Positions 19,613 through 29,770 of a stretch of 64,000 bases of DNA are shown one piece after another. Location of the stretch: NCBI GenBank assembly GCA_947652115.1, contig OX393561.1:27275158-27339157 (forward strand), read 5' to 3'. The notes below the pieces were generated by a model, which did no database searches, was not told the DNA's origin, and saw only the letters and a program-made list of their open reading frames with translations. Within the stretch, counting starts at the first letter, position 1. The number at the start of each line of letters is the position of its first letter. A program made the position numbers and the translations under genes. This stretch comes from Blastomussa wellsi (Eukaryota > Cnidaria > Anthozoa > Scleractinia > Plerogyridae).

Positions 19613-20598
19613 ACTTGAAATGTAACTTCACCACGGTGTTCCCGGTTTCAAAGTGAACGTCGGTGTCATCTTCCTCTTCCTTCACAACGATCTCGATAAT
19701 GTCCAAGAGTTCTCCGCGTACGGGCATATATCGAACGTGTTGCATCTCGTAGCCGCGTCGTTCCAAGGAGTACGGAATGTCCCCCAAGAGATTCGTCATG
19801 CGTACGCCCACGGGGATGCTTTCCACCACGCTGGAGTGCACGAACAGTTGGCGTCGATTGGACCCGAAGGATCTTTCGTAACTTTCGTCCAGGTACGAAA
19901 AAACCCAATTGCAGAAACAGCTCAACTGGAGGGCGTCGTCGTCCACTTTGTAAAATTCGTCGTTGCCTTCCACTATGTCGGTGGCACCGGGCACTGTGTC
20001 GTCGGGAAAGTCTTTGCGTAAATTGTCGCCCAGGGCGTAGACGGGAGCATCGGGCGGACCCGTCACCTCGATCCGTCCCATGTCTCGGGCCAATCGAAAT
20101 CCCACGAACAAGGCTGCATAACGATGGGCGTCCCCCGTGAACGTCTCGCGGTTGTCCAAGACGAATTCGTCTCGGTCGAACACGATTCAGGTGTAAAATT
20201 TCTCTCTTCCCCCTTCTCGTGCCAGGTCGGCGTCCGCCACGTCGATGTCTTGCAACGTCTTGTAGTAGAGACGTCACACGGCTTACAGGAGTTGGGTACC
20301 GCTGGCGATGTTGGGGTGCAGCCGTTCCAGATCGTCACGCGTGATCTCCAACGTCGTCCACACCGGCATAAGTTCCGTCGCCGTACTTCAAGTGCCACTC
20401 GAAACGGAACAAGAAGGGATCTTTCATGTCCAGTCGAGGGGGCGATCTGGGCACGTGAATGTCCGTCATGCCAACTTTCCAACCGGGTTCCTTGAACTGC
20501 GTCAGGTACGGTAGTCTGTTCTTAAAGCGGTTTGCTCGGTTGTCCGGAAATTCGAACCGATTCGAACCGCTCGTCAACTTGACGTAAAAGTCTTTCAT
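19602..20598 (-). pseudogene. Polinton P2 minor capsid (penton-like) protein 1
   Basis: Starts MKDFYVKLTSGSNRFEFPDN with PGWKVGMTDIHVPR, the minor-capsid N-terminal signature; the ATG overlaps the integrase stop (ATGA). The first frame ends at 20335, and one or more shifts lead to a frame (20183-19602) with FVGFRLARDMG, LFVHSSVVESIPVGVRMTN and a C-terminal VVKLHFKYAW. Total about 330 residues. Confidence 0.65.
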
Positions 20599-21597
20599 GG
20601 TGTCCCCTGGGCTTTCTTGTCGATACAGCTATTGTATTTGATTGGCCATCCCTTCCAACGCACCAGGACTTTTGTACCTTTACGTTTCAGAATCTTTTCC
20701 ACCCTGAATAGGTCGTCGTCTCCCACAGACACTTTTTGCAAATCCTGCTTGTAAAAAGTGCCTTTCAGAGGAGTGCCGTCGAATTCGTCCAACTCGTAAG
20801 TGGTCAGAGGAGGTCCCGGCTTCACTCGGCGCACCACGAACACTTCCTCCGTCCATCCGGGCAAGTAACCTTTCTGAAAAGGACGAAATTTCATGTTGAG
20901 ACGTACCTTGTCGCCCGCTTTGAATTCGCCGCCGATGCGACGTTTCTTCGAGCTCTTTGCGTACAACACGTTCCACACGGCTTCTTGGTTGGCCGAGTTC
21001 ACTTTGGCGGGTGCGATGCCGATGCTTCGGTGAAACGAGACGTTGTACCCTTTCACCAAGGCAGGCAGCACTTTGGTGTAATTCGTCGTGTTCGCGGCAG
21101 TGAAGTACCTGTACATGCGTTCCTTCAGGGTGCGGTTGAACCTCTCGATGATGCTAGCTTTGGTGTCTCCGGCCGTTGAAAAGTGATGGATGCCTTTACG
21201 TTTCGTTAACTCTGCAAAGGTCTTGTTGTAAAATTCTTTACCGTCGTCCGTCTGTAAATTGATCGGTTTTCTACCTTTGGCTCGCTTCAAGATCTTGGCG
21301 AAGGCTTCTGTCACGGCTTTCCCCGACTTGCTTTTGACCGGTTCCACCCACGAGTACTTGGAAGGAACGTCCACGACCGTCAGCAGGTACCTGTACCCTT
21401 TGTTTTCTCTCTCGATGTTTTGCACCTCAGGTGGGGTAACGTCTCCTTCTGGGTTTGTGTAACGTGTACGCGAGTTCCGTTTCCAAGAGTTTCTTGACTT
21501 TATTCGGGTCGGGTCAGTCGGCTCTGGCAAACCGATGCACGCCTCCCAAACTGCCCGGTTTGGAGGGATCGATGTAGTTCTGCAACGCCCATTTCAT
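20595..21597 (-). pseudogene. Polinton P2 integrase with chromodomain, first catalytic Asp deleted
   Basis: ATG 21597 overlaps the stop of the gene before it (ATGA). N-terminus MKWALQNYIDPSKPGSLGG; a stop follows FARAD, then RRRRYPT. Compared with P1, about 55-60 bases coding for the WVADL segment with the first DDE Asp are missing. The rest is open: QTDDGKEFYN (second Asp), SIIERFNRTLKERMYRYFT (Glu), and a C-terminal chromodomain (FRVEKILKRKGTKVLVRWKG). Chromodomains steer integrases to marked chromatin. Not active because of the deletion. Confidence 0.88.
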
Positions 21598-21905
21598 GTC
21601 GTCGTCGTCACCAGAATTGTGGTCAGTGGTACCATGCAATCCTGTACCAGGTCTTCGCGTTGCGTCGACAGACAATTGAACCAATCGAATGCGTTGGGTT
21701 GGTACCTCAACCACATTATGTAGACGGCGAAACGAAAGGGTTTGTTTTGTACGTCGGCATCGTCGAATACTTGCAAGGGATCGTGGACGGGATCGGGATC
21801 TAAGGGAACCGTGATCCCTGACCCGTATTTGAGATAGACGCGTCGACACACGTCTTTCACCCACCACCAGTACGCTTCGCCATTCATGACTCGAATGAAG
21901 GACAA
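21594..21905 (-). CDS. Small conserved protein upstream of P2 integrase
   Basis: 103 intact codons, MSFIRVMNGEAYWWWVKDV... RRVYLKYGSGITVPLDPDP... PFRFAVYIMWLRYQPNAFDWF. Homologue of 717-994. A second Met (MNGEAYWW) matches the P1 start. Ends in Thr-rich TTILVTTTT, its TGA overlapping the integrase ATG by four bases. Function unknown; the conserved pair with integrase suggests a role in integration or early expression. Confidence 0.6.
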   Translation of the reverse strand: MSFIRVMNGEAYWWWVKDVCRRVYLKYGSGITVPLDPDPVHDPLQVFDDADVQNKPFRFAVYIMWLRYQPNAFDWFNCLSTQREDLVQDCMVPLTTILVTTTT

Positions 21906-21930
21906 AGGGTAAAAAATACACTTTTATTAT

Positions 21931-22272
21931 TTACAAAAAGGCACCCTTGATGTAGCAACACTCTATGTCGTTACAACACGATCTAAATTCTCTTAATTCC
22001 TTATCGTTCAAGTTCATGTATTCGGCTTCTAAAGCGATCCATTCTTCTCTGCAAATGTCGCATCCGTAGTCGCGCACCAGGGTCATGGTCTTGTCGAACC
22101 AGAATTCGCTCGTCTCTCTTTCCGTGTGCAACAGTCTGGCGAGTCTGTCGCACAGTCGTTTGTAATCGTAGGTGTCCCCAACCTTCAGATCAAAGGGGTT
22201 CACTATGCGCAAGCAAGCCGGGAACGGATGGGAGTACTTCATGTGTGGTGTGGGTAAAGACGATGACGACAA
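21931..22272 (-). CDS. Unrecognised Polinton P2 protein
   Basis: 113 codons, with YDYKRLCDRLARLLHTERET, RDYGCDICREEWIALEAEYM and CCNDIECCYIKGAFL; C-x2-C and C-x5-CC suggest metal binding. Its 5' end overlaps the divergent GRF gene (22203), so the true start is probably a later Met. Positional counterpart of 964-1648. Confidence 0.4.
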   Translation of the reverse strand: MSSSSLPTPHMKYSHPFPACLRIVNPFDLKVGDTYDYKRLCDRLARLLHTERETSEFWFDKTMTLVRDYGCDICREEWIALEAEYMNLNDKELREFRSCCNDIECCYIKGAFL

Positions 22273-22551
22273 AGATTTGTGTTACGTGTGCACGGGTGTG
22301 GAAGAGGCCCCCAGTATTTTCGAAAGTTCCGGGACACCCTGAACGAGTACTACAAACGAAACCAGAAAAAACTGAAGTGTCGTTGCCGATGTTCCGTCTT
22401 GTTGTGCATGTCCAAGTCGGAAAAGAACCCGGGGAGACTATACTTCAAGTGTCGTAATTCCTTCAAGTGCGATTTCTTCCAGTGGGCGGACGAGTTATCC
22501 AAGGGGTTCAGCAAAGCGTCTAACAAGCGTCCTCATCCTTACAGACGCTGA
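22203..22551 (+). pseudogene. P2 GRF zinc-finger protein
   Basis: ATG 22203, NGWEYFMCGVGKDDDDK (matching P1 NGWKYLFC); frameshift near 22315; then LKCRCRCSVLLCMSKSEKNPG, RLYFKCRNSFKCDFFQWADE, a complete GRF finger (C-x-C, NPGR, C, C-x-FFQW). Ends in a basic tail. Seven bases separate its stop from the next gene, so the two are probably expressed together. Predicted single-strand nucleic-acid binding. Confidence 0.7.
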
Positions 22552-22558
22552 GGTGTGC

Positions 22559-23064
22559 ATGGTTTTGGACTTGGAAGGCTTTCGTGTAGAAGACAAATTT
22601 GCGGTGAGAGAACTGGGTTATCACGCGTGGAAAGGTGAACACGGAAGAGTGGCCTTTTACCCTCCCGTACGTTGGGACGCGTTATCCCCCAAAGAAAAGA
22701 GGACGGTCTGGTACGTGAAATACAAAGTGCACGGACTGACGTTTTCACCCACGAAGACGAAAAGGCCCTCCGTCAATTCAAAGTAAAAGACGACCTGTTG
22801 GAACTTTACTCGCGTCACAGGTTTCACGAGTGTGGCGTGGTGGCTTACAAGGGTGGTCACGTAGAAAGAGACTTGTTAAACGAACTGAACATTCCTAGTT
22901 TAAATTTAGAAGACTACGGTTGTCCGAAATTCGAACGAGTTTTAGAAACGATCGTAGAACCCTTATCTGAATGCCGTTTTCATTTCAATTGTACTAGGGC
23001 ACATTGCAGCATGGTAGAATGTCACGCGTTTTGGTTATGGATGAAGACACACACTTGTAAATAA
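22559..23064 (+). pseudogene. P2 DnaQ/Maelstrom-like protein
   Basis: ATG 22559: MVLDLEGFRVEDKFAVRELG, with a D-x-E as in exonuclease motif I. A frameshift near 22745 leads to CGVVAYKGGHVERDLLNELN, LEDYGCPKFERV and CRFHFNCTRAHCSMVECHAF. Conserved C/H residues near the end suggest the metal-bearing Maelstrom-type variant of the DnaQ fold. About 165 residues. Homologue of 5948-6540. Fold assignment is inference from motifs. Confidence 0.45.
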
Positions 23065-23075
23065 CCGTTTTTTTT

Positions 23076-23887
23076 TTATTCATCTATGTTTTGGGAAATA
23101 TATTCAAACAGTTCGTTGGTGATTAAAAATTGTTGTTCGGCTTGGCGAAGATGTCGAAACTCTTCGCGGGCCAGCATTTCGTGAAAACGCTCAGTGTCTT
23201 GGTATTCCCTATTTACGATTTCGACATCTTTATTTACATCGTTCAGGACCCGTTGAACTTCTCGGTCCCTTTCCGATTCCCGTAAGGTATTATCTATCTC
23301 CCAAGCCCGATTGTATCTTATTCTCTTCAACACAGTTTGCGTGACGCACTCCTCCTCCTCCTCCTCCTCCTCCTCGGAGCTCAACTCGGGGCGTGCCAGC
23401 TCTGCCTCCATCTCCTCTCGCAACGCGATGTCGCGGTCCTCGGAATCGGCTGCCAATTCCCGCTCGAGTTGGGCTACCAACTCGTCGTCCGGTTCCGAGG
23501 AGACGTCTGAGTAGGATCGAGAGGTCCACGGACCGGCCGCAAACCCACCGCAGCGCAAACAGAGTCCACAGTCACATTCTTCAAACTGCTCCTCCTCTCC
23601 TCCTCCTCCTCTGTTGCTTGCCCTCTGTGCCTCCTGGTTCTCAACCTCTCCTGCTTTCTTGCTTTCTCCAAATTCTTCTCTCTGTACCTCTTGTGATTCA
23701 ACCTATTCCTCTCTCTTGCTTTCTCCAAACTCCTCTCTCTGTACCTCTTCGCTTTCAACCTATTCCTCTCTCTCGCTTTCTCCAAATTCTTCTCTTTGTA
23801 CCTCTTGGCTTTCAGCCTATCCCGCTCTCTCGCTTTCTCCAAATTCTTCTCTTTGTACCTCTTGGCTTTCAGCCTATCCCGCTCTCT
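23076..23887 (-). pseudogene. Repeat protein with basic 19-residue units and acidic C-terminus
   Basis: Upstream half (23887-23600): four 57-bp units coding for RERDRLKAKRYKEKNLEKA. A frameshift near 23580 links to CDCGLCLRCGGF (Cys cluster), an acidic run (SSEEEEEEEEEC) and a charged helical C-terminus ending FEYISQNIDE at 23076. The first unit is cut mid-repeat at 23887, exactly where the family-E hairpin begins, so the N-terminus is lost. Basic repeats of this kind occur in some animal transposon proteins; no function assigned. Confidence 0.5.
23663..23887 (-). repeat. 57-bp tandem repeat (four units)
   Basis: Head-to-tail units beginning TTCTTCTCTTTGTACCTCTT on the plus strand; the last two are nearly identical, the outer ones more diverged. 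Confidence 0.85.
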
Positions 23888-23888
23888 T

Positions 23889-23945
23889 ACACACAAACAA
23901 AAGCCTGGTTCTGGCACAGCCAGAACCAGGCTTTTGTTTGTGTGT
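23889..23945. repeat. E1 hairpin, 26-bp perfect arms, loop CACAG
   Basis: Arms 23889-23914 and 23920-23945 are perfect inverted copies ending in GGTTCTGG/CCAGAACC around the 5-base loop. Equivalent hairpins at 44002-44058 and 54226-54282. Confidence 0.95.
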
Positions 23946-23970
23946 GGTTGCGTGGTTGCGGTGCGGTTGC
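23946..23970 (+). repeat. E1 iteron-like GGTTGC repeats
   Basis: GGTTGC at 23946, 23954 and 23965 (spacing 8 and 11), abutting the hairpin on the polymerase side. Same geometry in the E2 and E3 copies. Confidence 0.75.
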
Positions 23971-24059
23971 GAAGTGGTGGCGGGTGGTGGAGGGGTGGAA
24001 GGGGTGGCAGGGAGTGTCAGCGGGTGGCAGCGGGTTGGTAGCTTGTGCGTGCCCAGAAC

Positions 24060-24281
24060 CACAAACATGTGTGCCAAACGTAAACACAAGTAAAAAACCG
24101 CGTGACCCGCCAAGCGAAAAAACGCAAACATAAGTAAAACATGTATGTCAAAAGCAAACCCAAGCCAAGCGCTGGATGTGTCATAGAACGTATTCCCTGT
24201 TGAAGAAATGCATGCACTTGTATTATTGTGCCATAAAAAATTTCCAATTGAAGAAATATCTGCGCAAGTATATACGCAAAC
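24060..24281 (+). promoter_or_regulatory. E1 polymerase upstream region
   Basis: CGTAAACACAAGTAAAA, GCGTGACCC, and two copies of TTGAAGAAAT-x3-TGC-x-C-x2-GTAT (24199-24223 and 24246-24276), the second running into GTATATACG just before ATG 24282. Conserved in all family-E copies and at 12040-12213. Confidence 0.6.
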
Positions 24282-26420
24282 ATGGCTGCAGCAAATTATC
24301 CAAACGAATTTCTGGAAGAATTTCTGGAACAAGATCTAAACCCAGAAAATGAAGGCGTACATGACAGGTTTATGATATCACAAACAAATTACCGGGAATG
24401 GCTTCGTGTTTGGTGGATGCTTCCATCCAAAGAAAACCCAAACAACAAAGATATTTTAGCGTTCGCAAGAGAAAACAAAGCAAAGTTCACAGATTTGGTT
24501 AAACAAGAACTCCATACCTTGAAAAACATAAAAGTAAGTTTTGGGCTAAAAGTAAACTTTTCAAGAGAAAAAAACGGTGAAATGCAATATATGACGCATT
24601 TTTTCAAAGAAACAGAACCCCATGTTAACCAATGGCATGAAGAAGAAAAGATTGAAACTGAATTCAATAAATTCATTGAAAATATCAATGGACAAATAGA
24701 AAACTGGTCTGAGTTGGGATCAGATTGGGACGTTGATGAAACAAATTCTGCGTACGTAAATGTTGCACGCTTTGAGCTGCTGCGCGGAGGAAGTTATTGA
24801 CCTCTTCCAGCCAATCTGGCAAAAAAGAAGGCCATAGTAAACGTGAAAAACAGGGACAATGAATGTTTGAAGTGGGCACTAAGAGCAGCTTTATTCCCAC
24901 CAATTGATGGAAAAAACCCACAAAGACCAAGCAAATATCCGGAAAACGATGGTATCAACTACCAAGGTATCGATTTCCCAACACCGGTGAAACAGATTGA
25001 CAAACTTGAGAAGCGGAATCCACACTTGGCAATAAACGTATTTGGCTGGGAAGATGAAAGAGTAATTGTTCACAGGATAAGTGAGAAAGAAAAAAATTTA
25101 CAAAGGATAAACCTAATGCTAATAGAGAGAGGGGGGAAACAGCACTTTTGTTATGTAAAACGGGTCTCCGCTTTTGCTGTTTGACAAGGTAATGAATAAT
25201 AGAACTTTCTACTACATGATAGGCTTAGCACGTTTCACACGAGCGGAGGTGCTCGAGGACCATAAAAAATATTGCAACGGCGTGAATGGCAGGCCGACAA
25301 GGATCGAGATGCCGGAAGAAGGGAAAAACATCCTTTCTTTCAAAAATCACCACAAACAGATAAAGACGCCATACGTGATATACGCTGACTTTGAGGCTTT
25401 AGTCAGAAAGATTCCAGGCTGCGAGCGCGGACCAGAGAGCAAACAAAAAAGCTACACGGAGAAGACAGAGTGGCTATGCGTACATGGTTGTGAGAAGCGA
25501 CGGCGAAATAAGGCAAAAAGTTTACAGGGGTGAAAATGCTGTGGGAACGTTTCTAAGTGACATTTTGCAGGAGGAGGAGACAATAAGAGAAATTTTGGCC
25601 ACACCAAAGCCAGTTGAGATGGAGGCAGAAGACTGGGAAAAATTCATAAACGCAACAGATTGCCATATTTGTAACAAAAGTTTGATAAAAGACCAATTCC
25701 TTGACTCATTGACAGTTTGGAACAATGAAATGTATTGTGGCCAAAGTCACAAAAAATGTTTTTACAAAGCACAAAGAATTAGATTTCATAAGACGAAAAA
25801 GAATAAAAGACATAAAAGACCAAAACGACCAATGGATAGCGAAAAATCAGGAAACGTGTTTGTTCTGCGCAGAACCACTCCTTGTAAAAAACTACAGAGA
25901 CGCGGTAAAAGACCACTGCCACATCTCCGGCAGGTTCCGCGGAGCAGCGCACAACGAATGCAATTTTAAACTGCGAATTAAACCCAAAACGGTCCCAATA
26001 CCTGTCGTATTTCACAACCTCAGAGGCTATGAGGCGCATCACCTTATGCAAGCGATGTCCCAGCAGCAGAAAGAAGTGAAATGCATTGCCAACAACATGG
26101 AAAGGTACATCACATTTTCAATGGGGAATCTGCATTTCATAGACAGTTTAAACTTTCTGCTTGGAAGCCTTGATGCAGTTGTCACCGCAACCCCCAAGGA
26201 GTGTTTGAAAATAACATCGAGCATCTCAAACGGAAGCGAACTGCTTTACAAAAAAGGGATCTACCCTTACGAGTACATGGATGGATGGGAGAGATTCAGC
26301 GAGGCAAGGCTGCCGGACAAAGACAAGTTTTACAGCAAGCTCACAGACGAACACATAACAGACGAAGAGTACGCGCACGCGCAGAAGGTCTGGGAGGCTT
26401 TTGAGTGTAAAACACTGGGC
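24282..26420 (+). pseudogene. Family-E DNA polymerase B, copy E1 (N-terminal two-thirds)
   Basis: N-terminus MAAANYPNEFLEEFLEQ; then KKAIVNVKNRDNECLKWALR, AINVFGWEDERV, YADFEALV (exonuclease D-x-E), an endonuclease-VII-like zinc region (CHICNK, CLFCAE, DHCHISGRFRGAAHNECNF), VVFHNLRGYEAHHL and MGNLHFIDSLNFL. Broken by TGA 24798, frameshifts near 25170, 25475 and 25760. Polymerase motifs A-C are missing because a Ty3/gypsy fragment joins at about 26420. Confidence 0.85.
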
Positions 26421-28436
26421 GGCACAGGCTGTATCCCAGTGCCACTCTACATCTTGATGCAGCAGCTGTCTCAGAGGTGAAGTAAGGTCAGACATGTTTG
26501 GAATAAATTTGCCAACATAGTTGACCATGCCCAACAGTCTCTGAACACCTGCTTTGTCAGTGGGCCTTGGCATGTCAACTACTGCCCTGACTTTCTCGGG
26601 ATCAGTTTTTAAGCCGTCCCTTGTGAAAACATGGCCATGAAACTTCACTTCTTCTTGCTCAATGTGGCACTTGGACTTCTTTAATCTCAGGTTGTTGTCG
26701 CGGGCTCGCTCCAAAACATACCTCAGCCGGGTATTATGCTCCTCCCTGCTAGATCCATACATGATTATGTCATCCATAATGACTTTCACTCCCTGGATCC
26801 CCTCGATCCCCTTGGTACACTTCTGGAGCAGACTTGATGCCCATTGGCATCCTCAGGTAGCGATACCTCCCAAACGGTGTATTAAATGTCAACAGTTTGC
26901 TGCTCTCTTCATCCAGCTGAATTTGGTAGAAAGCTTTCTCGGCATCCAGGGTTGAAAACAGCGTGGCTCCCGCACAACTGGAAGTGATATCTTCAACTAA
27001 TGGCAGTGGATAGTGTTCTCGCTTAATAGCACAATTGAGATCCCTTGGATCCAGGCACACCCGAATGGACCCATCCGGTTTATCAACACACACAAGACTG
27101 CTAACCCAATCCGCTGGCTCGTTTAAAGGCACGTTCTCAATGATACCAACATTTTCCATACGATCTAGTTCTTTCTTCAAAGAGTCACGTTTAGAGTGGG
27201 GAATTCTTCTGGGTGGATGGACAACGGGTTGAACGGAAGGGTCGATGCTGATGTGATACTTTCCGGGAAGGCAACCCAGCCCTTCGAATACTTCTGCAAA
27301 ATCATCAGGAATGCTTTTTCTTTCAATGGTGCCGATGTGTTGTACTAAACCCAGCTGTTCACAGGATTCCCGGCCAAGGAGTGGCGTATAGCTACTATCA
27401 ACAACTTGGAATAAAACTTGATGTTTGTGCCCCCGTACCCAACATGTCAACTCACATCTTCCTACTGGTTTTATGCAGGTCTTCGTGTAACTTTCTAGTC
27501 TGGCTGATGATGGCAGCAGTGGCATAGTTGTGATTTTGTCATACACAGCTTTTGGCAAAACGTTACACTGGGCACCAGTGTCTAGCTTAAATACTTCTTT
27601 AACATTGCCAAAATCTACTGTTTCCACCCAGTCTTGGTCCCCCGAGTAAACTGCACCGATAAACATGCTCTCGGTGTCAGAGTCACAATCATCAACTGTG
27701 TGTACCTGTTTCTTATATCCTCCTGGCATTCTACACATCCTTGCAAAATGATTCAACTTCTTACACTTGTGGCATTGTTGGCCAGCAGCGGGGCATAAAC
27801 CTTTCCCATACGAAATACCACAGTTCCTACACACGAAGCCACCTTGATGCTTACGAGCTGAACCATCCACTGAATCCACTCTTTCGACTTTGTTGCCCTC
27901 GTCCTTTAAGCTCTTCATGTGTTGTTTACTTGTCTCAGCAATACCAGCTGCTGTTAATGTTTTCTCCAGGTTCTGATCTCTTTCCATAAGTCTCTCTTTC
28001 GAGCTCTGATCTTTGAGGCCAAGAACTAACATAGACTTTATCCAAGATTCTTCCTTGTCGCCAAGATCACAATTCTTAGCTAGTGTTCTCAGAGCGCTGC
28101 AAAATTCATCGACTGTCTCGCCCTCTTGCTGTTTCCGTTCGATGAACAATTAAAATGCCGCGATGTCAACGGCGCACAATAAGCCTTAAATTTCTCCTCC
28201 ACTACCGCGACTTTATCGCGATCTTCTTCGTTCTCCCAAACGAAATTTGAGTAAATCTCCACGCATTCTTTTCCAAGCACATGGAGCAACGCGGCGACTT
28301 GAATTTTCTCATCCTTTTTATCGAGACCACTTGCCACTTTGTACAGCTCCCATGACATTTTCCATCGCCGCCATGCCTCGGCTTTGTTCGTCGCTGCACT
28401 CAGTACGAGTGCTTCAGGCGGTTTCAGGTGCTCCAT
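26420..28436 (-). pseudogene. Ty3/gypsy gag-pol fragment
   Basis: From ATG 28436: gag (MEHLKPPEALVLSAATNKAE), frameshift near 28145, CCHC-type knuckle (CHKCKKLNHFARMC), aspartic protease (KLDTGAQCNVLP), reverse transcriptase (CLDPRDLNCAIKREHYPLP, TLFSTLDAEKAFYQIQLDEE, IMDDIIMYG), with another shift near 26790. Ends in the connection region at VEWHWDTACA; RNase H, integrase and 3' LTR are absent. Gag, protease and reverse transcriptase share one frame. Confidence 0.85.
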
Positions 28437-28555
28437 CCCACTTCTGACACCATGAAGTGTAGAAAGAGTCAAAGAGTAAAGATAAGATGGCGGATGCACA
28501 GAACACGTTTATTCACTCGGGCATGCGCCCGTAAACCGCTGACCACTACAAGAAG
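28437..28555 (-). repeat. Remnant 5' LTR and primer-binding site of the gypsy element
   Basis: On the minus strand TGGTGTCAGAAG (28441-28452), a primer-binding-site-like sequence, directly follows LTR-like DNA containing AATAAA (plus-strand TTTATT at 28508-28513). The LTR is cut at about 28550 by the foldback. Confidence 0.5.
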
Positions 28556-29372
28556 CTTGGAAAAAATCCCAGTCCCAAATGGGAATTGAACCCACGACCC
28601 TCCGTGATCTAGTCGGATGCTCTAACCACTGAGCTACTGGAGACTATGGTGAGAAAGGAACCAATGTGGGTCTTGACAGGAACTGCATCGCATGGTTACT
28701 CAGTCAAATGTTGAAAGGCACACATAGCCATAAGGCTCTTAACTGAATCACGCAGTCAAATTAAAGCATATCGAAGATGCGACCAACCAACCTCCAAGAG
28801 AACAATGAAAGAAATCAACATTGAAATGGCATCAACAGAAGCTCGGAAAAAATCCGAGACCCAGATGGGAATTGAACCCACGACCCTCCGTGATCTAGTC
28901 GGATGATCACGGAGAGTCGTGGGTTCAATTCCCAACTGGGACTCGGATTTTTTCCGAGCTTCTGTTGATGCCATTTAAATGTTGATTTCTTTCATTGCTG
29001 TCTTGGAGGTTGGTTGGTCGCATCTTCGATATGCTTTAATGTGACTGCGTGATGCAGTTAAGAGCCATATGGCTATGTGTCCCTTTGGTAATGGATTAAT
29101 ATAGCGCATTTCCCATATACATGTTCCAATGCGCTTTACATTTCTAGCCAGGGTGAGATCGGACATCAGCATGTTAAGGCGCCTATGGCAGCCGCTATCA
29201 GTCCATCATTTGACTGAGTAACCATGCGATGCAGTTCCAGTCAAGACCCACATTGGACCCTTGCTCACCATTGAGTCTCCAGTAGCTCAGTGGTTAGAGC
29301 ATCTGACTAGATCACGGAGGGTTGTGGATTCAATTCCCATCTGGGACTCGGATTTTTTCCGAGCTTCTGTTG
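28549..29372. repeat. Large foldback built from tRNA-derived SINE units
   Basis: Inverted repeat with arms of about 350 bp: 28549-28712 pairs with 29206-29372, and 28719-28895 with 28904-29081, around an 8-base centre. Four tRNA-like units: 28566-28646 (minus), ~28866-28895 (minus, partial), ~28904-28955 (plus, partial) and 29271-29352 (plus). Each full unit has an A box (TAGCTCAGTGGTTAGAGCA) and a B box (GGTTCAATTCC or GATTCAATTCC), followed by a GGATTTTTTCCGAGCTTCTG tail. The right arm holds an extra ~125-bp insert (29082-29205). Confidence 0.85.
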
Positions 29373-29770
29373 ATGCCGTGCAATGTTGATTGTTGTTTGT
29401 AATCAATAAAAGCACTAAATAAATATTTATAGCACAAAGTTTCTGTACTTACATTTGGAGTAGTGCCTAAATGTAATATTGCTACAACAAATGGTATTAC
29501 CTCCATTATGCCTGGTCTTCAATTTTTATTTATTTGAGATTTATTTTAATTTTTTAAAGATCAAAGTCTTTTCCTTTTATCAATTGCATTGGATCAAACT
29601 TCAAACTTAATTTCATAAATAGCAATCAAAAGTTCCTTCAAAAGGAGCTAATATTATTTGAGAGACTGAGTATTTAAGGGTTGGTATTGTTCAAGAAAAT
29701 AGTGGCATGTCCAAAACAGTGTTTCATGTTTTACATGTCAAGTAACATTTTCTGGGTGGTTACTGGTAAT
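29373..29770. other. AT-rich, no gene seen
   Basis: Low-complexity AT-rich DNA between the foldback and the last exon of the host-like gene; may include its 3' untranslated region. Confidence 0.5.

Noticed and set aside
23663..23887. CRISPR array
   Set aside because: Repeats are contiguous, without spacers, and code for a protein repeat.
23393..24133. 246-codon Leu/Pro-rich plus-strand frame
   Set aside because: Antisense of the 57-bp repeat array reading through the hairpin.
28566..28646. Functional tRNA gene
   Set aside because: Good A and B boxes, but the acceptor and anticodon stems mismatch and the unit recurs in inverted copies with a fixed tail: a SINE, not a tRNA.
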